DNA of 64,000 nt from Clostridia bacterium (GCA_017937865.1 JAGBCU010000047.1:39049-103048), one strand, 5' to 3'. Shown: positions 8,541 to 17,095, numbered from the stretch's first letter. Made by a program: numbers and translations. The notes: generated by a model not told the origin, from the letters alone.

Positions 8541-9929
8541 ATGAAAAAAATTATTATTTCAGACATCACACTTAAAAAGATTTCAGAGGACAGAGCAGTT
8601 TCCTTACTATTCCGTGAAAAGTCAGCTATTGCAAATTGTGCTGATGCAATTGGTGCAGATGTAATTGAAATTCCTGCAGTAAAATCACCTCGTGAAGATA
8701 AAATCATTTATAAAACTATCGCACAGAATATCCAAAACGCTATTTTTGCCATCCCCGTTGGTTTTAACACTGACGACGTTGCTACTGCTTGGGATTGCAT
8801 TAAAGATGCAAAAGCACCTCGTCTTCAGGTAGAGCTTCCCGTATCTACTATACAGATGGAATATACATATCACGTAAAACAGGCAAAAATGCTTGAAAAA
8901 ATCGCAGAGCTTATAAAAGCAGCTAAGGCTTTATGCTCCGACGTTGAGTTTTCAGCACTTGATGCTACAAGAGCTGATGAGTATTTCATTATCTCTGCAG
9001 TTAAAGAAGCTGAAAACTGCGGTGCAAGTATGATTACACTTTGCGATGATGCAGGCGCTTCAACTCCCGAAGATATTGCAAAATTAGTTTCAACAGTAAA
9101 AGAAGCAGTAAGCATCCCCGTTTTCGTGCAGGTTTCAGACAGAATAAATATGGCAGTTGCATCTGCATTTTCAGCTATTAAATGCGGTGCAGACGGTCTT
9201 AAATGTGCAATGGTTGGTAAAAATGCACTTCTCACCGGTGAAATCTCCGATGCCATCAACATTTGCGGTGCTCAGATTGATGCAGAAATCAAGCTTAATA
9301 ACACAAAAATTCACGCAAGCATTGACGATATGCTGTCAAGCATCAACCACGATGCATACGAAAGCGGAAAAACAATAAGCGATGGTAAGAAAATTCTTAT
9401 TGATGCTGATTCAACAGTTGTTCAGGTTGCTCAGGCTGCTGCAGTATTAGGATACGAGCTTTCGGATTCCGACGTTGGTAACGTATATAAGGTAATTAAG
9501 CAGATATGCGACAAGAAGGGTGCTGTAGGCTACAAGGAATTTGAAGCAATTATTGCAAGCTCTGCTATGCAGGCTCCTTCAACCTACCATTTTGAAACAT
9601 ATACAACTACAAGCAGTAATATGTCTGCTTCAATGTCACAGGTTACTTTAAAATGCAACGATGAAATCATTTGCGGTGTAAGTAACGGTGACGGTCCTAT
9701 CGACTCCGTTTTCCGTGCAATTGAGCAGTGCATTGGTCATCACTACGAGCTTGACGATTATCAGGTACAGTCAGTTACAGAGGGTAAAGAAGCTCTCGGC
9801 TCTGCACTCGTAAGACTTCGTAATAACGGAAAGCTTTATTCAGGTAACGGCACCTCAACCGATATCGTTGCCGCAAGTATCAGAGCATATATTAATGCAT
9901 TAAACAAAATCGTATTTGAGGAGGCTTAA
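8541..9929 (+). CDS. LeuA-like protein with degenerate catalytic barrel and intact LeuA dimer domain
   Basis: About 462 aa, homologous along its length to 2-isopropylmalate synthase: TIM barrel about 1-270, linker, and the C-terminal LeuA allosteric/dimer domain (about 350-460, with NGDGPIDSVFRAIEQ and GTSTDIVAAS). The catalytic signatures are lost. The N-terminal DTTLRDGEQ region reads DITLKKISED, so the essential Arg-Asp is gone. The metal-binding HxH(D/N)D reads QVSD. The GIGERAGN loop reads MVGKNALLTG. I conclude it probably cannot run the Claisen condensation; it may be a leucine-sensing or scaffold pseudoenzyme. I chose ATG 8541 because GAAAGGA lies nine bases ahead; the ATG at 8532 touches that site. 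Leu T-box upstream; the next gene starts two bases after the stop. Confidence 0.82.
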   Translation: MKKIIISDITLKKISEDRAVSLLFREKSAIANCADAIGADVIEIPAVKSPREDKIIYKTIAQNIQNAIFAIPVGFNTDDVATAWDCIKDAKAPRLQVELPVSTIQMEYTYHVKQAKMLEKIAELIKAAKALCSDVEFSALDATRADEYFIISAVKEAENCGASMITLCDDAGASTPEDIAKLVSTVKEAVSIPVFVQVSDRINMAVASAFSAIKCGADGLKCAMVGKNALLTGEISDAINICGAQIDAEIKLNNTKIHASIDDMLSSINHDAYESGKTISDGKKILIDADSTVVQVAQAAAVLGYELSDSDVGNVYKVIKQICDKKGAVGYKEFEAIIASSAMQAPSTYHFETYTTTSSNMSASMSQVTLKCNDEIICGVSNGDGPIDSVFRAIEQCIGHHYELDDYQVQSVTEGKEALGSALVRLRNNGKLYSGNGTSTDIVAASIRAYINALNKIVFEEA

Positions 9930-9930
9930 T

Positions 9931-12402
9931 ATGAAAATCGTATTTTCGACTAAAAACGTAAGTCGTGCCTCATTCCTTGATACTTGCCGTTACGCCTTTG
10001 ATTACGGTTTTGAAGGCTTTGAAATTTACGATGCTATAAAGGAAAGAAGCTCACATCACGACAGTATCTTAAGACGTGACCGTATTGCTGATGCAAAAAG
10101 AAAGCTTGTAAACAGAAATCTTACAGTTTCGGCACTTCGTATGCCTGACCCTGTTGAAAATGAAAACACTACTGCAGAGCTTATTGAAAAATACGTTAAT
10201 ATGGCGGCTGCATCAGGCATCGAAAACGTTATTGTACGTACAGAGATTAAAACCGACTTTGACATGCTTGACGAAAAAATGACGGGTGCGATAAAACGAG
10301 CAGAAGCTGTTGACGTTAACGTTTTATTTGAAACCGTTGGTTACCTTGCAAGAACTGAAAACGTAATCGGTATTATTAATCACTTTGCATCTGCGGCTAT
10401 CGGTGTTTCATGGAACGTGAGAGGAACTTATTTTGATGCAGGCGAAACTGCTGAAACTACCATTAAAAACCTTGGTGCATACATTAAATATGTACGCCTC
10501 GGTGATATGAAGGACGGAAAGACAGTTTTAATCGGCGAAGGCGATTTAGACGTTGAAAAATTATTAAATTCTCTTTCTTCGCTTAACTACGAGGGCTTTA
10601 TCTGTGCCGCTTGGAATGAAGAAATCAGCGATGCTGATATCGTTCTCACACACTTTACAAACTATATTGCATCATTAGGCCGCGAAAAGAAGGTTTACGA
10701 CCGTGCATATTATAACCGTGACAAATCCGGTACTTTCGTTTGGAAAAAGTATGACGTTATAGATGCAACCTTTTCTGACGTGCTTGATACAATGGCTGAG
10801 AAATACCCCGACCAGTATGCATTCAAATACCCCACTCTTGACTATACAAGAACCTACGAACAATTCCGCCGTGACGTTGACGAATGTGCTGCAGCCTTGA
10901 TTTCACTTGGCGTAAAAGCAGGTGACCACGTTGCAATTTGGGCAACTAACGTTCCTCAGTGGTTTATCACCTTCTGGGCAACAACAAAAATCGGTGCAGT
11001 TCTTGTTACTGTTAACACAGCTTATAAAATTCACGAAATTGAATATTTGCTCAAGCAGTCTGACACTCATACGCTCGTTATGATTGAATTCTGCAAAGAC
11101 ATTAACTACAAAGAAATTATCGAGGAGCTTTGCCCCGAGCTTAAAAGCCTTGAGCCCGGCTCACCCTTATATTCTAAAAACCTCCCCTTCCTTCGTAACG
11201 TTGTTACAGTTGGCTTTGATATGGAGGGTTGTCTTACCTGGGAGCAGATGTTATCACGTTCATCACTTATCCCCAGAGAAGAGGTTCGCAGACGTGCTTC
11301 TCTTGTTAAGCCCGACGATGTTTGTAATATGCAGTACACTTCAGGTACAACGGGCTTCCCCAAGGGCGTTATGCTTACACACCGTAACATCGTAAACAAC
11401 GGTAAAACAATCGGTGACAGAATGGATTTATCAACCGCAGACCGTATGATGATTCAGGTGCCTATGTTCCATTGCTTCGGAATGGTGCTTTCAATGACAT
11501 CTATGATGACTCACGGCGGTACGCTTTGCCCTATCCCCTATTTCTCACCGAAATCAGCACTTGCATGCGTAAACGACGAGCGTATCACCTGCTTTAACGG
11601 TGTTCCTACAATGTTTATTGCAATGTTCAATCACGCCGATTTTGCAAAAACTGATTTCTCATATATGCGAACAGGTATTATGGCAGGTGCAAACTGCCCT
11701 GCAGACCTTATGCGCCGTGCATCAGTTGAAATGAATATGCGTGAAATCATTTCAGTTTACGGTCAGACAGAAGCTTCACCCGGTTGTACTATGGGTGAGG
11801 TAAACGAAGACCTTGACCACCGTGTTGAAACTGTTGGTAGTGCATTCCCAGGTGTTGAATGTAAAATTATTGATCCCGAAACAGGCGACGAGCTTCCCGA
11901 CGGTCAAAGCGGTGAATTCGTTGCACGTGGCTTTAACATTATGAAGGGCTACTACAAGATGCCCGAAGCTACCGCTCAGGCGATTGACAGCGAGGGTTGG
12001 CTCCATTCAGGCGATATTTGTATGAGAACTCCCGACGGATATTATAAGGTTACGGGACGTCTTAAGGATATGATTATTCGTGGCGGTGAAAACCTTTACC
12101 CACGAGAAATTGAGGAATTCTACCTTACTAACCCCAAGGTTCGTGACGTTCAGGTTGTTGGTGTTCCCGACGAGCAATACGGTGAGGAATGCTGTGCTTG
12201 GATTATTCTTCACAAGGGCGAAACAGCCGACGAAAAAGAAATGAAGGAATACGGAAATGCATCTATTGCAAGACACAAGGTTCCCAAATACTTCTTATTC
12301 GTTAAAGAATTCCCTATGAATGCTGCAGGTAAAATTCTCAAATATAAAATGAGAGAAGAGTCACTCGACAGATACAATGCTCAAAAGAACGGCAACGAAT
12401 AA
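9931..12402 (+). CDS. TIM-barrel (AP-endonuclease-2/xylose-isomerase-like)-acyl-CoA ligase fusion
   Basis: 823 aa. Residues about 1-255 resemble sugar-phosphate isomerase/epimerase TIM barrels (opening KIVFSTKNVSRASFLDTCRYA; a GEGDLDVEKLLNSL stretch near 210). Residues about 280-815 are a complete AMP-forming acyl-CoA synthetase of FadD type: P-loop YTSGTTGFPKGV near 465, YGQTEASPG near 620, GRLKDMIIRGGENLYP near 710, and a catalytic Lys near the end (NAAGKILKYK). The usual metal ligands of the isomerase family (DxxH, HxKD, final Glu) are not evident, so the barrel may bind rather than convert a ligand. Start is ATG 9931 with GAGGAGG inside the end of the upstream gene. Under the Leu T-box; isovalerate activation is the natural guess. 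Confidence 0.85.
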   Translation: MKIVFSTKNVSRASFLDTCRYAFDYGFEGFEIYDAIKERSSHHDSILRRDRIADAKRKLVNRNLTVSALRMPDPVENENTTAELIEKYVNMAAASGIENVIVRTEIKTDFDMLDEKMTGAIKRAEAVDVNVLFETVGYLARTENVIGIINHFASAAIGVSWNVRGTYFDAGETAETTIKNLGAYIKYVRLGDMKDGKTVLIGEGDLDVEKLLNSLSSLNYEGFICAAWNEEISDADIVLTHFTNYIASLGREKKVYDRAYYNRDKSGTFVWKKYDVIDATFSDVLDTMAEKYPDQYAFKYPTLDYTRTYEQFRRDVDECAAALISLGVKAGDHVAIWATNVPQWFITFWATTKIGAVLVTVNTAYKIHEIEYLLKQSDTHTLVMIEFCKDINYKEIIEELCPELKSLEPGSPLYSKNLPFLRNVVTVGFDMEGCLTWEQMLSRSSLIPREEVRRRASLVKPDDVCNMQYTSGTTGFPKGVMLTHRNIVNNGKTIGDRMDLSTADRMMIQVPMFHCFGMVLSMTSMMTHGGTLCPIPYFSPKSALACVNDERITCFNGVPTMFIAMFNHADFAKTDFSYMRTGIMAGANCPADLMRRASVEMNMREIISVYGQTEASPGCTMGEVNEDLDHRVETVGSAFPGVECKIIDPETGDELPDGQSGEFVARGFNIMKGYYKMPEATAQAIDSEGWLHSGDICMRTPDGYYKVTGRLKDMIIRGGENLYPREIEEFYLTNPKVRDVQVVGVPDEQYGEECCAWIILHKGETADEKEMKEYGNASIARHKVPKYFLFVKEFPMNAAGKILKYKMREESLDRYNAQKNGNE

Positions 12403-12438
12403 ACAGTTAAATTAACTGTAATTGACAAATCAACAAAA

Positions 12439-12474
12439 AGGGTCGGACTATCTTTGCAGAGGTCCGACCTTTTA
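12439..12474 (+). terminator. Rho-independent terminator after the Leu T-box operon
   Basis: GGTCGGAC (12441-12448) pairs with GTCCGACC (12462-12469) and is followed by TTTT. Confidence 0.85.
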
Positions 12475-12497
12475 ACATTAAAGCAGAGATGATACAA

Positions 12498-13316
12498 ATG
12501 AAATTTAAAATATTAGACTCACACTGTCACATATTCCCCGATAAAATAGCCCGCAAGGCAACCGACAGTATTGACGAGTTTTATCAGATAAGTGAATCAG
12601 GAGTTATTAACGGCTGCGGTTTTGTCGGCACGGCAAAAGCACTTATTACTCAATGCGACGAAACGGGCGTTGAAAAATGCCTTGTAACCTCAGTTGCAAC
12701 AACACCTCACCACGCTCAAAGCATTAACACATTTATTGCAAGCGAGGTAAAGCTTTTCCCTGATAGATTTATAGGCTTTGGCTCACTCCACCCCGACAGC
12801 GAAACCTTAGAGGAAGATGCAAGCCACCTTATTGAGCTTGGCTTAAAGGGCGTTAAGCTTCACCCCGATATTCAGAATTTCAAGGTGGACGACCCAAAGG
12901 TTATCCGCATATTTAAAATTTGCAACGAAAAAGGCTTACCTGTTCTCTTACACACAGGTGATTCAAGGTTCGATAATTCTAATCCTGACAGAGTTGAAAA
13001 GATTTTAAAAATGTTCCCGGATTTAACGGTAATCGGCGCTCATTTCGGCGGTTGGTCAGTTTGGGAAGAGGCAACAAAAAAGCTTAATAAATATAAAAAC
13101 TTTTACGTTGACACTTGCTCATCCTTTTACGCCCTTTCAAGAGAAACTGCAAGAAAAATCATTGATACCTACGGTCACGAAAAGGTTATTTTCGGAACAG
13201 ATTTTCCTATGTGGAAGCAAAAGGATGAATTAGAATTTCTCTTTTCTCTCGGGTTAAGTGACGAACAGCTGCAGGATATACTTTATAATAATTTTATGGG
13301 TTTAATAAATATTTAA
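12498..13316 (+). CDS. Amidohydrolase-2 family metal-dependent hydrolase
   Basis: About 272 aa TIM-barrel amidohydrolase. Seen: the N-terminal metal-binding DSHCH (HxH), KLHPD near residue 120 of the barrel, HTG and AHFGG with conserved histidines, and GTDFPMW near the C-terminus carrying the catalytic Asp. This is the ACMSD/uracil-DNA-independent amidohydrolase-2 pattern; members hydrolyse or decarboxylate small ring or amide compounds, and the substrate is unknown here. ATG 12498 has AGAG at a suitable distance; an upstream in-frame ATG at 12489 is also possible. It follows the terminator of the leucine-controlled operon, so it is probably read separately or by read-through. No signal peptide. 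Confidence 0.82.
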   Translation: MKFKILDSHCHIFPDKIARKATDSIDEFYQISESGVINGCGFVGTAKALITQCDETGVEKCLVTSVATTPHHAQSINTFIASEVKLFPDRFIGFGSLHPDSETLEEDASHLIELGLKGVKLHPDIQNFKVDDPKVIRIFKICNEKGLPVLLHTGDSRFDNSNPDRVEKILKMFPDLTVIGAHFGGWSVWEEATKKLNKYKNFYVDTCSSFYALSRETARKIIDTYGHEKVIFGTDFPMWKQKDELEFLFSLGLSDEQLQDILYNNFMGLINI

Positions 13317-13384
13317 AGCAACTATAAACGACTATTGCTTTTAAATAAGCTTTCAGAAAAACAAATCAAAAACACGTTAATTTT

Positions 13385-13705
13385 CCAAGGTGTGTACCTT
13401 CCTTCGAAGGAAGGGGGACCACCTTGGATTATTTTATTTATCAGATACATTTTCAAGCGTGCCTATAATATGTTTTCACAATATAGTTTAACGGGTGGTG
13501 GAAGGTTCTCTACGCGACAAGTCGCGTAGGGTACCACCCACCGCCCCGACTCAGTAACAAATAAAGGATAGTATATTCACACGAAATATACTATCCTCTA
13601 AATTTAAGTCTATCAAAGGTCGGTCCCCCCTCCTTTTTGCAAGCAAAAAAGAGGGATAGGCTTCGCATCAATTTAATTAATATAAATACAACAGGTTTGC
13701 GAAGC
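13385..13705. repeat. Palindrome-rich intergenic island
   Basis: The 466 bp between 13317 and 13782 hold no convincing gene. Palindromes: CCAAGGTG/CACCTTGG (13385-13427) enclosing an 18-bp perfect palindrome at 13397-13414; CTACGCGAC-AA-GTCGCGTAG (13510-13529); the hairpin at 13565-13597; a CCTCCTTTTTGC/GCAAAAAAGAGG pair near 13629-13654; GCTTCGCA/TGCGAAGC (13660-13705). A GGGGGACC-ACCTT block near 13414-13425 recurs inverted near 13617-13630, so the middle 220 bp has inverted ends like a degenerate miniature element. Short direct copies of GACCGGTGACT follow near 13760-13785. Confidence 0.75.
13565..13597 (-). terminator. Perfect hairpin, possible terminator of the minus-strand replication pair
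   Basis: AGGATAGTATATT and AATATACTATCCT form a 13-bp stem. On the minus strand it is followed by a T-rich stretch (TTTATTTG), on the plus strand not, so it would stop transcription from the DnaC-like gene, though 190 bp downstream of it. Confidence 0.45.
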
Positions 13706-13782
13706 TTAATACCATCATAGACCTATTTCTATTAGCTATTGTTTTGCAAAGCTACCGGAGACCGGTGACTGACGACCGGTGA

Positions 13783-14592
13783 CTAACATCTTCTGCTTTC
13801 GGGTGACACGATATCAACAAAATAACTGCATGACCTTAGTCTGTCAAAACATCTGTCGCCTATGTAATCAGACAGCTCTGCTTTAGTAAGGTTAGTTGTG
13901 AGCATTAAAGGCAAGCCTTGAGAATAGCGGTAATCTATAATGTTAAGGTACATTGTCTGAAGACGGTTTTTATCGTAATTAGATGCTCCTACGTCATCAA
14001 TAACAAGAAGTTTCTCGGCTTTTTTCATTTCATCAAGCAGGCTTTCGGTTTTGCAGTAGTTGTAATCCTCATAAAACAGAACATATAAATCCATTTCAGT
14101 AATAAATTTACACGGTGATTTCACGGGTGAAAAATACTTTTCATAGCAAAGATTTTTTCGTTCCTTTAAAATCTGATTTATATAAGCTTCATGTACAGGA
14201 TAACGCTCATTAAAATCGTTGATAATAGCACAAGCAATATACGTTTTTCCGCTACCACGGTTCCCCTGAAGGACGAGGCTGTTTTTACTCTCTGTTCCGC
14301 CCTGCTTCAAAAGCTGATTCAACAAATATTTGCCACCACGCACTGCAACCTCGTTATATTTATCAACCTTAGCCGTTTTAAATGATGCCTTCTGTCCCAA
14401 ATTTGAAAGACGACTGTTAATATTTCGTAATCTGATTGCCGTTTCTTTCGCATATTCATAATCAGCCTGTTCCTTTTCTTCTCTTAATTTTCTTTCACAT
14501 TCACACTCAATATAAACATCAATATTTACATATTTAATATGCTTTTTTTCCTTTAATTTGCCACAAATACGGCAATGTGATTTGTCCTCCAT
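13783..14592 (-). CDS. DnaC/DnaI-like AAA+ helicase loader
   Basis: 269 aa. The N-terminus has four cysteines (CRICGK, then CECERK) that could bind zinc. The AAA+ core follows, with Walker A GNRGSGKT near residue 110, Walker B LLVIDDVGAS near 195 and sensor-1 LTTN near 240. It belongs to the DnaC/IstB/DnaI family that loads replicative helicase; phages and plasmids often carry such copies. The upstream gene overlaps its start by one base (TAATG), and the two form the helicase-loader/replisome-organiser pair typical of phage replication modules. No other phage genes are visible nearby, so it is either a domesticated chromosomal pair or a remnant. Confidence 0.85.
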   Translation of the reverse strand: MEDKSHCRICGKLKEKKHIKYVNIDVYIECECERKLREEKEQADYEYAKETAIRLRNINSRLSNLGQKASFKTAKVDKYNEVAVRGGKYLLNQLLKQGGTESKNSLVLQGNRGSGKTYIACAIINDFNERYPVHEAYINQILKERKNLCYEKYFSPVKSPCKFITEMDLYVLFYEDYNYCKTESLLDEMKKAEKLLVIDDVGASNYDKNRLQTMYLNIIDYRYSQGLPLMLTTNLTKAELSDYIGDRCFDRLRSCSYFVDIVSPESRRC

Positions 14593-15320
14593 TAAAAATC
14601 CCCTTTCAAAATATAATCGGGCAAATCATCACCGTCGGTGTATCTGCTCGGGTTGGTAATATCACCGATAACATCAAAAGGCTCATCCTCCCACCGCCTT
14701 TGAGAAAGATACGTGGCAGGGTTCGGTATATAACGCCCATTTGAATTGCACCATCTGTCTGATTTTTTCTGCCATTTAAGAGCGTTTAATATTTCAAGCA
14801 TATCATTTTCCGTTAGACGTGCCTTTTTCCATTGCTTAAATGCTTCACCCTTACCCACTTTTTTAGGATACTCCTTCCAGAAAGAAAGAAATTCTTCACT
14901 ATACACACACGCCGTTTTTGAAGAAAACGATGTACTTTTAATTTTTTTGTCAGCTTCATTTACATTATCATTATCAGTGTCATTCACATTATCAATATCA
15001 TTAACATTATCAGTATCATTATCACCTGCAAATGCATCAATTTGCATACTATTGCATTCATTTGCATTTACCGTCCATCTTTTTTTTGCATTTTCTGACT
15101 TTACTTTACAAACCTTTTCATATTTTTCAAGGTCACGTTTAATTGTATTTCTTATAACGCTAAACGCTACTGTTAACGCAAGATCTGAAAATTCAGGCTC
15201 AACACCGTTTTTCACAAATTCTAATACGCTTGTTAAAAGCACCCCTCTTTGCTCAATGCTTAATAGCTCAAAAACATCATACCAATCGTAATAAAACACA
15301 AAGCTTTTCTTTTTTACCAT
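14592..15320 (-). CDS. Phage-type replisome organiser-like protein with Asp/Asn-rich linker
   Basis: 242 aa. The N-terminal ~75 residues (KKSFVFYYDWYDVFELLS...) match the small helical domain seen at the start of many phage replication initiators. Residues about 100-125 are a low-complexity linker of repeated D-N-V/I-N units, mirrored in DNA as ATTATCA repeats near 14960-15025. The C-terminal ~95 residues (FWKEYPKKVGKGEAFKQWKK ... YIPNPATYLSQRRWED) are the conserved tail of replication organisers that precede DnaC-like loaders. It probably partners the loader gene that follows. ATG with AAAGGAG upstream. Function inferred from domain order and pairing only. Confidence 0.7.
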   Translation of the reverse strand: MVKKKSFVFYYDWYDVFELLSIEQRGVLLTSVLEFVKNGVEPEFSDLALTVAFSVIRNTIKRDLEKYEKVCKVKSENAKKRWTVNANECNSMQIDAFAGDNDTDNVNDIDNVNDTDNDNVNEADKKIKSTSFSSKTACVYSEEFLSFWKEYPKKVGKGEAFKQWKKARLTENDMLEILNALKWQKKSDRWCNSNGRYIPNPATYLSQRRWEDEPFDVIGDITNPSRYTDGDDLPDYILKGDF

Positions 15321-15465
15321 TTTTTCTCCTTTCTTTTACCGAACATTTGTTCCCTCATTTGTATAATAACACGTGTTTTTTTAAAATGCCACCCAAATTC
15401 TCAAAAAGTTGAAAAAATTTTAAAAAAATCAAAATTGAGCCGAACATGTTCTTTACTTTTAACTA

Positions 15466-15494
15466 TTGCAAACGTTGTAAACATATGGTAAAAT
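15466..15494 (+). promoter_or_regulatory. Promoter of cysK
   Basis: TTGCAA, 17 bases, TAAAAT, with the ATATGG sequence directly before the -10 box that recurs at two other promoters in this window. Confidence 0.7.
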
Positions 15495-15556
15495 TGTAAA
15501 CTGTATTTAAATATTTCATACAATGGAATGAAGAATATTTTTGAGGTGTTACGTTA

Positions 15557-16483
15557 ATGATTTGTAACAATATTTTAGAGGCTATGGGTAACACTCCCAT
15601 TATCCGTCTTAACCATATTGCCGACCCTGACGGTGCTGAAATACTTGTTAAATTTGAAGGCTTGAACGTTGGCGGCTCTATTAAAACAAGAACTGCTTTC
15701 AATATGATTAAAAGAGCCGAGGAACAAGGTCTTATCAATAAAGATACTGTTATTGTTGAGCCTACAAGCGGTAACCAGGGTATCGGTCTTGCTCTCGTTG
15801 GTGCGGTTAAGGGTTATAAAACAATAATTATTATGCCCGACTCAGTCAGTGAAGAAAGACGCCTTCTTGTAAAGCAATACGGTGCTGAGGTTATGCTTAT
15901 TCACGATGCGGGTAACATCGGTAAATGCATTGACGAATGCTTACAGACTGCTTTGAAAATGCAAGAGGAAAACGAAAACGTTTTCGTTCCTCAGCAGTTT
16001 GAAAACCCTGCAAACGTTGAAGTTCAAAGAAATTTTTCGGGCAGAGAAATTTTAGAGCAGGTAGGAAAGCCTATTCACGGCTTTTGCTCGGGTATAGGTA
16101 CAGGCGGTACGATTACGGGTATCGGTGAAACTCTTAAGGAGGCTAACCCCGATATACTTATCTGGGCGGTTGAGCCTGAGCACGCCGCTATTCTTTCGGG
16201 TGGCTCTATAGGTACTCACGTTCAGATGGGTATCGGTGACGGTCTTATCCCCCCTATTCTAAACAGAAATATTTACAGCGATATTTGTATAGTAAAAGAC
16301 GAGGAAGCTCTTGAAACCTCAAAGCTTCTAGCATCAAAGGAAGGTATTCTTTGCGGTATTTCAAGCGGTACAAACGTTGCCGCCGCTGTAAAGCTTGCGA
16401 AAAAGCTTGGCAAGGGAAAAACAGTTGTTACAATTCTCCCTGATACTGCTGAAAGATATTTCTCAACTCCCCTTTTTGAATAA
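15557..16483 (+). CDS. cysK: Cysteine synthase (O-acetylserine sulfhydrylase)
   Basis: 308 aa PLP enzyme making cysteine from O-acetylserine and sulfide. Seen: the Schiff-base lysine in GGSIKTRTA near residue 42, the substrate loop PTSGNQGIGLA near 70, the PLP-phosphate loop GTGGTITG near 177, and a C-terminal GISSGTN. Length is typical of CysK. ATG with GAGGTG nine bases upstream. It is a single-gene unit with its own promoter and a shared terminator facing the spoIIIA operon. No T-box or SAM riboswitch is visible in its short leader. Confidence 0.93.
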   Translation: MICNNILEAMGNTPIIRLNHIADPDGAEILVKFEGLNVGGSIKTRTAFNMIKRAEEQGLINKDTVIVEPTSGNQGIGLALVGAVKGYKTIIIMPDSVSEERRLLVKQYGAEVMLIHDAGNIGKCIDECLQTALKMQEENENVFVPQQFENPANVEVQRNFSGREILEQVGKPIHGFCSGIGTGGTITGIGETLKEANPDILIWAVEPEHAAILSGGSIGTHVQMGIGDGLIPPILNRNIYSDICIVKDEEALETSKLLASKEGILCGISSGTNVAAAVKLAKKLGKGKTVVTILPDTAERYFSTPLFE

Positions 16484-16489
16484 AAATTT

Positions 16490-16530
16490 AGTCTGCAAGT
16501 TATAATCATCAAAACTTGCAGACTTTTTAT
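16490..16530. terminator. Bidirectional terminator between cysK and spoIIIAH
   Basis: AGTCTGCAAGTT (16490-16501) and AACTTGCAGACT (16513-16524) pair perfectly. T-runs follow on the plus strand; an A-rich tract precedes it for the opposite direction. Confidence 0.85.
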
Positions 16531-16547
16531 TTTACTTATTTTTGATT

Positions 16548-17084
16548 TTACTGTGCTTCGCTTATTTTAATATCAGCGGCGGTAAGCTCTGTATTATTTG
16601 TGATAATATCAATAATTTGAAGAGCGGCATCTTCAACGAGTGCACCCTTACCTACTACAACCTGAGCAGAGCCTTCGCTTATAACTACAACACATTCGCT
16701 TGCAAGCTTTGCTGAAATAAGAGCCTCAATATCGCTTTCAAGCTTGATTTGGGCAGTCATTTCGTCAATTGACTGCGTAATGCTTTTCGCTTCTTCAGAC
16801 CCGCTTTCAACTGCTTTTAAGGATTCATTCAGCTTTTCGATTGCTTCATCACGTGATTTTTGACGGTTAAGCTTTACCTCGCTGAAATAATCTGAAACGT
16901 TACCCTCGGCATTTACGTATTTTGCCTCGCCTAAATTCTGCACGTATTCAGCACCCGTGGTTTCCTCGGGTGTTGCTGTTTTTTCATTGTTACCCGTATA
17001 ATACCAATTCACAAACACCGCCGCACCTAAAGCGACAACTAAGGTTGCTAAAATCAACTGTCTTCTTTTAATTAAAACGTTCAT
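16548..17084 (-). CDS. spoIIIAH: Stage III sporulation protein AH
   Basis: 178 aa. N-terminal membrane anchor (about residues 8-27) and an extracellular C-terminal ring-building domain (about 95-178, YscJ/FliF-like fold by family knowledge). In sporulation the mother-cell SpoIIIAH binds forespore SpoIIQ to form the channel between the compartments. Last gene of the eight-gene spoIIIA operon, 11 bp after spoIIIAG, with the shared terminator behind it. Confidence 0.92.
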   Translation of the reverse strand: MNVLIKRRQLILATLVVALGAAVFVNWYYTGNNEKTATPEETTGAEYVQNLGEAKYVNAEGNVSDYFSEVKLNRQKSRDEAIEKLNESLKAVESGSEEAKSITQSIDEMTAQIKLESDIEALISAKLASECVVVISEGSAQVVVGKGALVEDAALQIIDIITNNTELTAADIKISEAQ

Positions 17085-17095
17085 AAAAAATTCTC

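Noticed and set aside
13335..13529. A 64-codon frame in the palindrome-rich gap
   Set aside because: It runs through several palindromes, lacks a good start site and has an odd composition.
14746..15291. A 181-codon plus-strand frame opposite the replisome-organiser gene
   Set aside because: It is the mirror of the low-complexity linker and conserved tail of the real gene.
13783..15320. A prophage around the replication pair
   Set aside because: No integrase, terminase, capsid, tail or lysis genes in the surrounding sequence.
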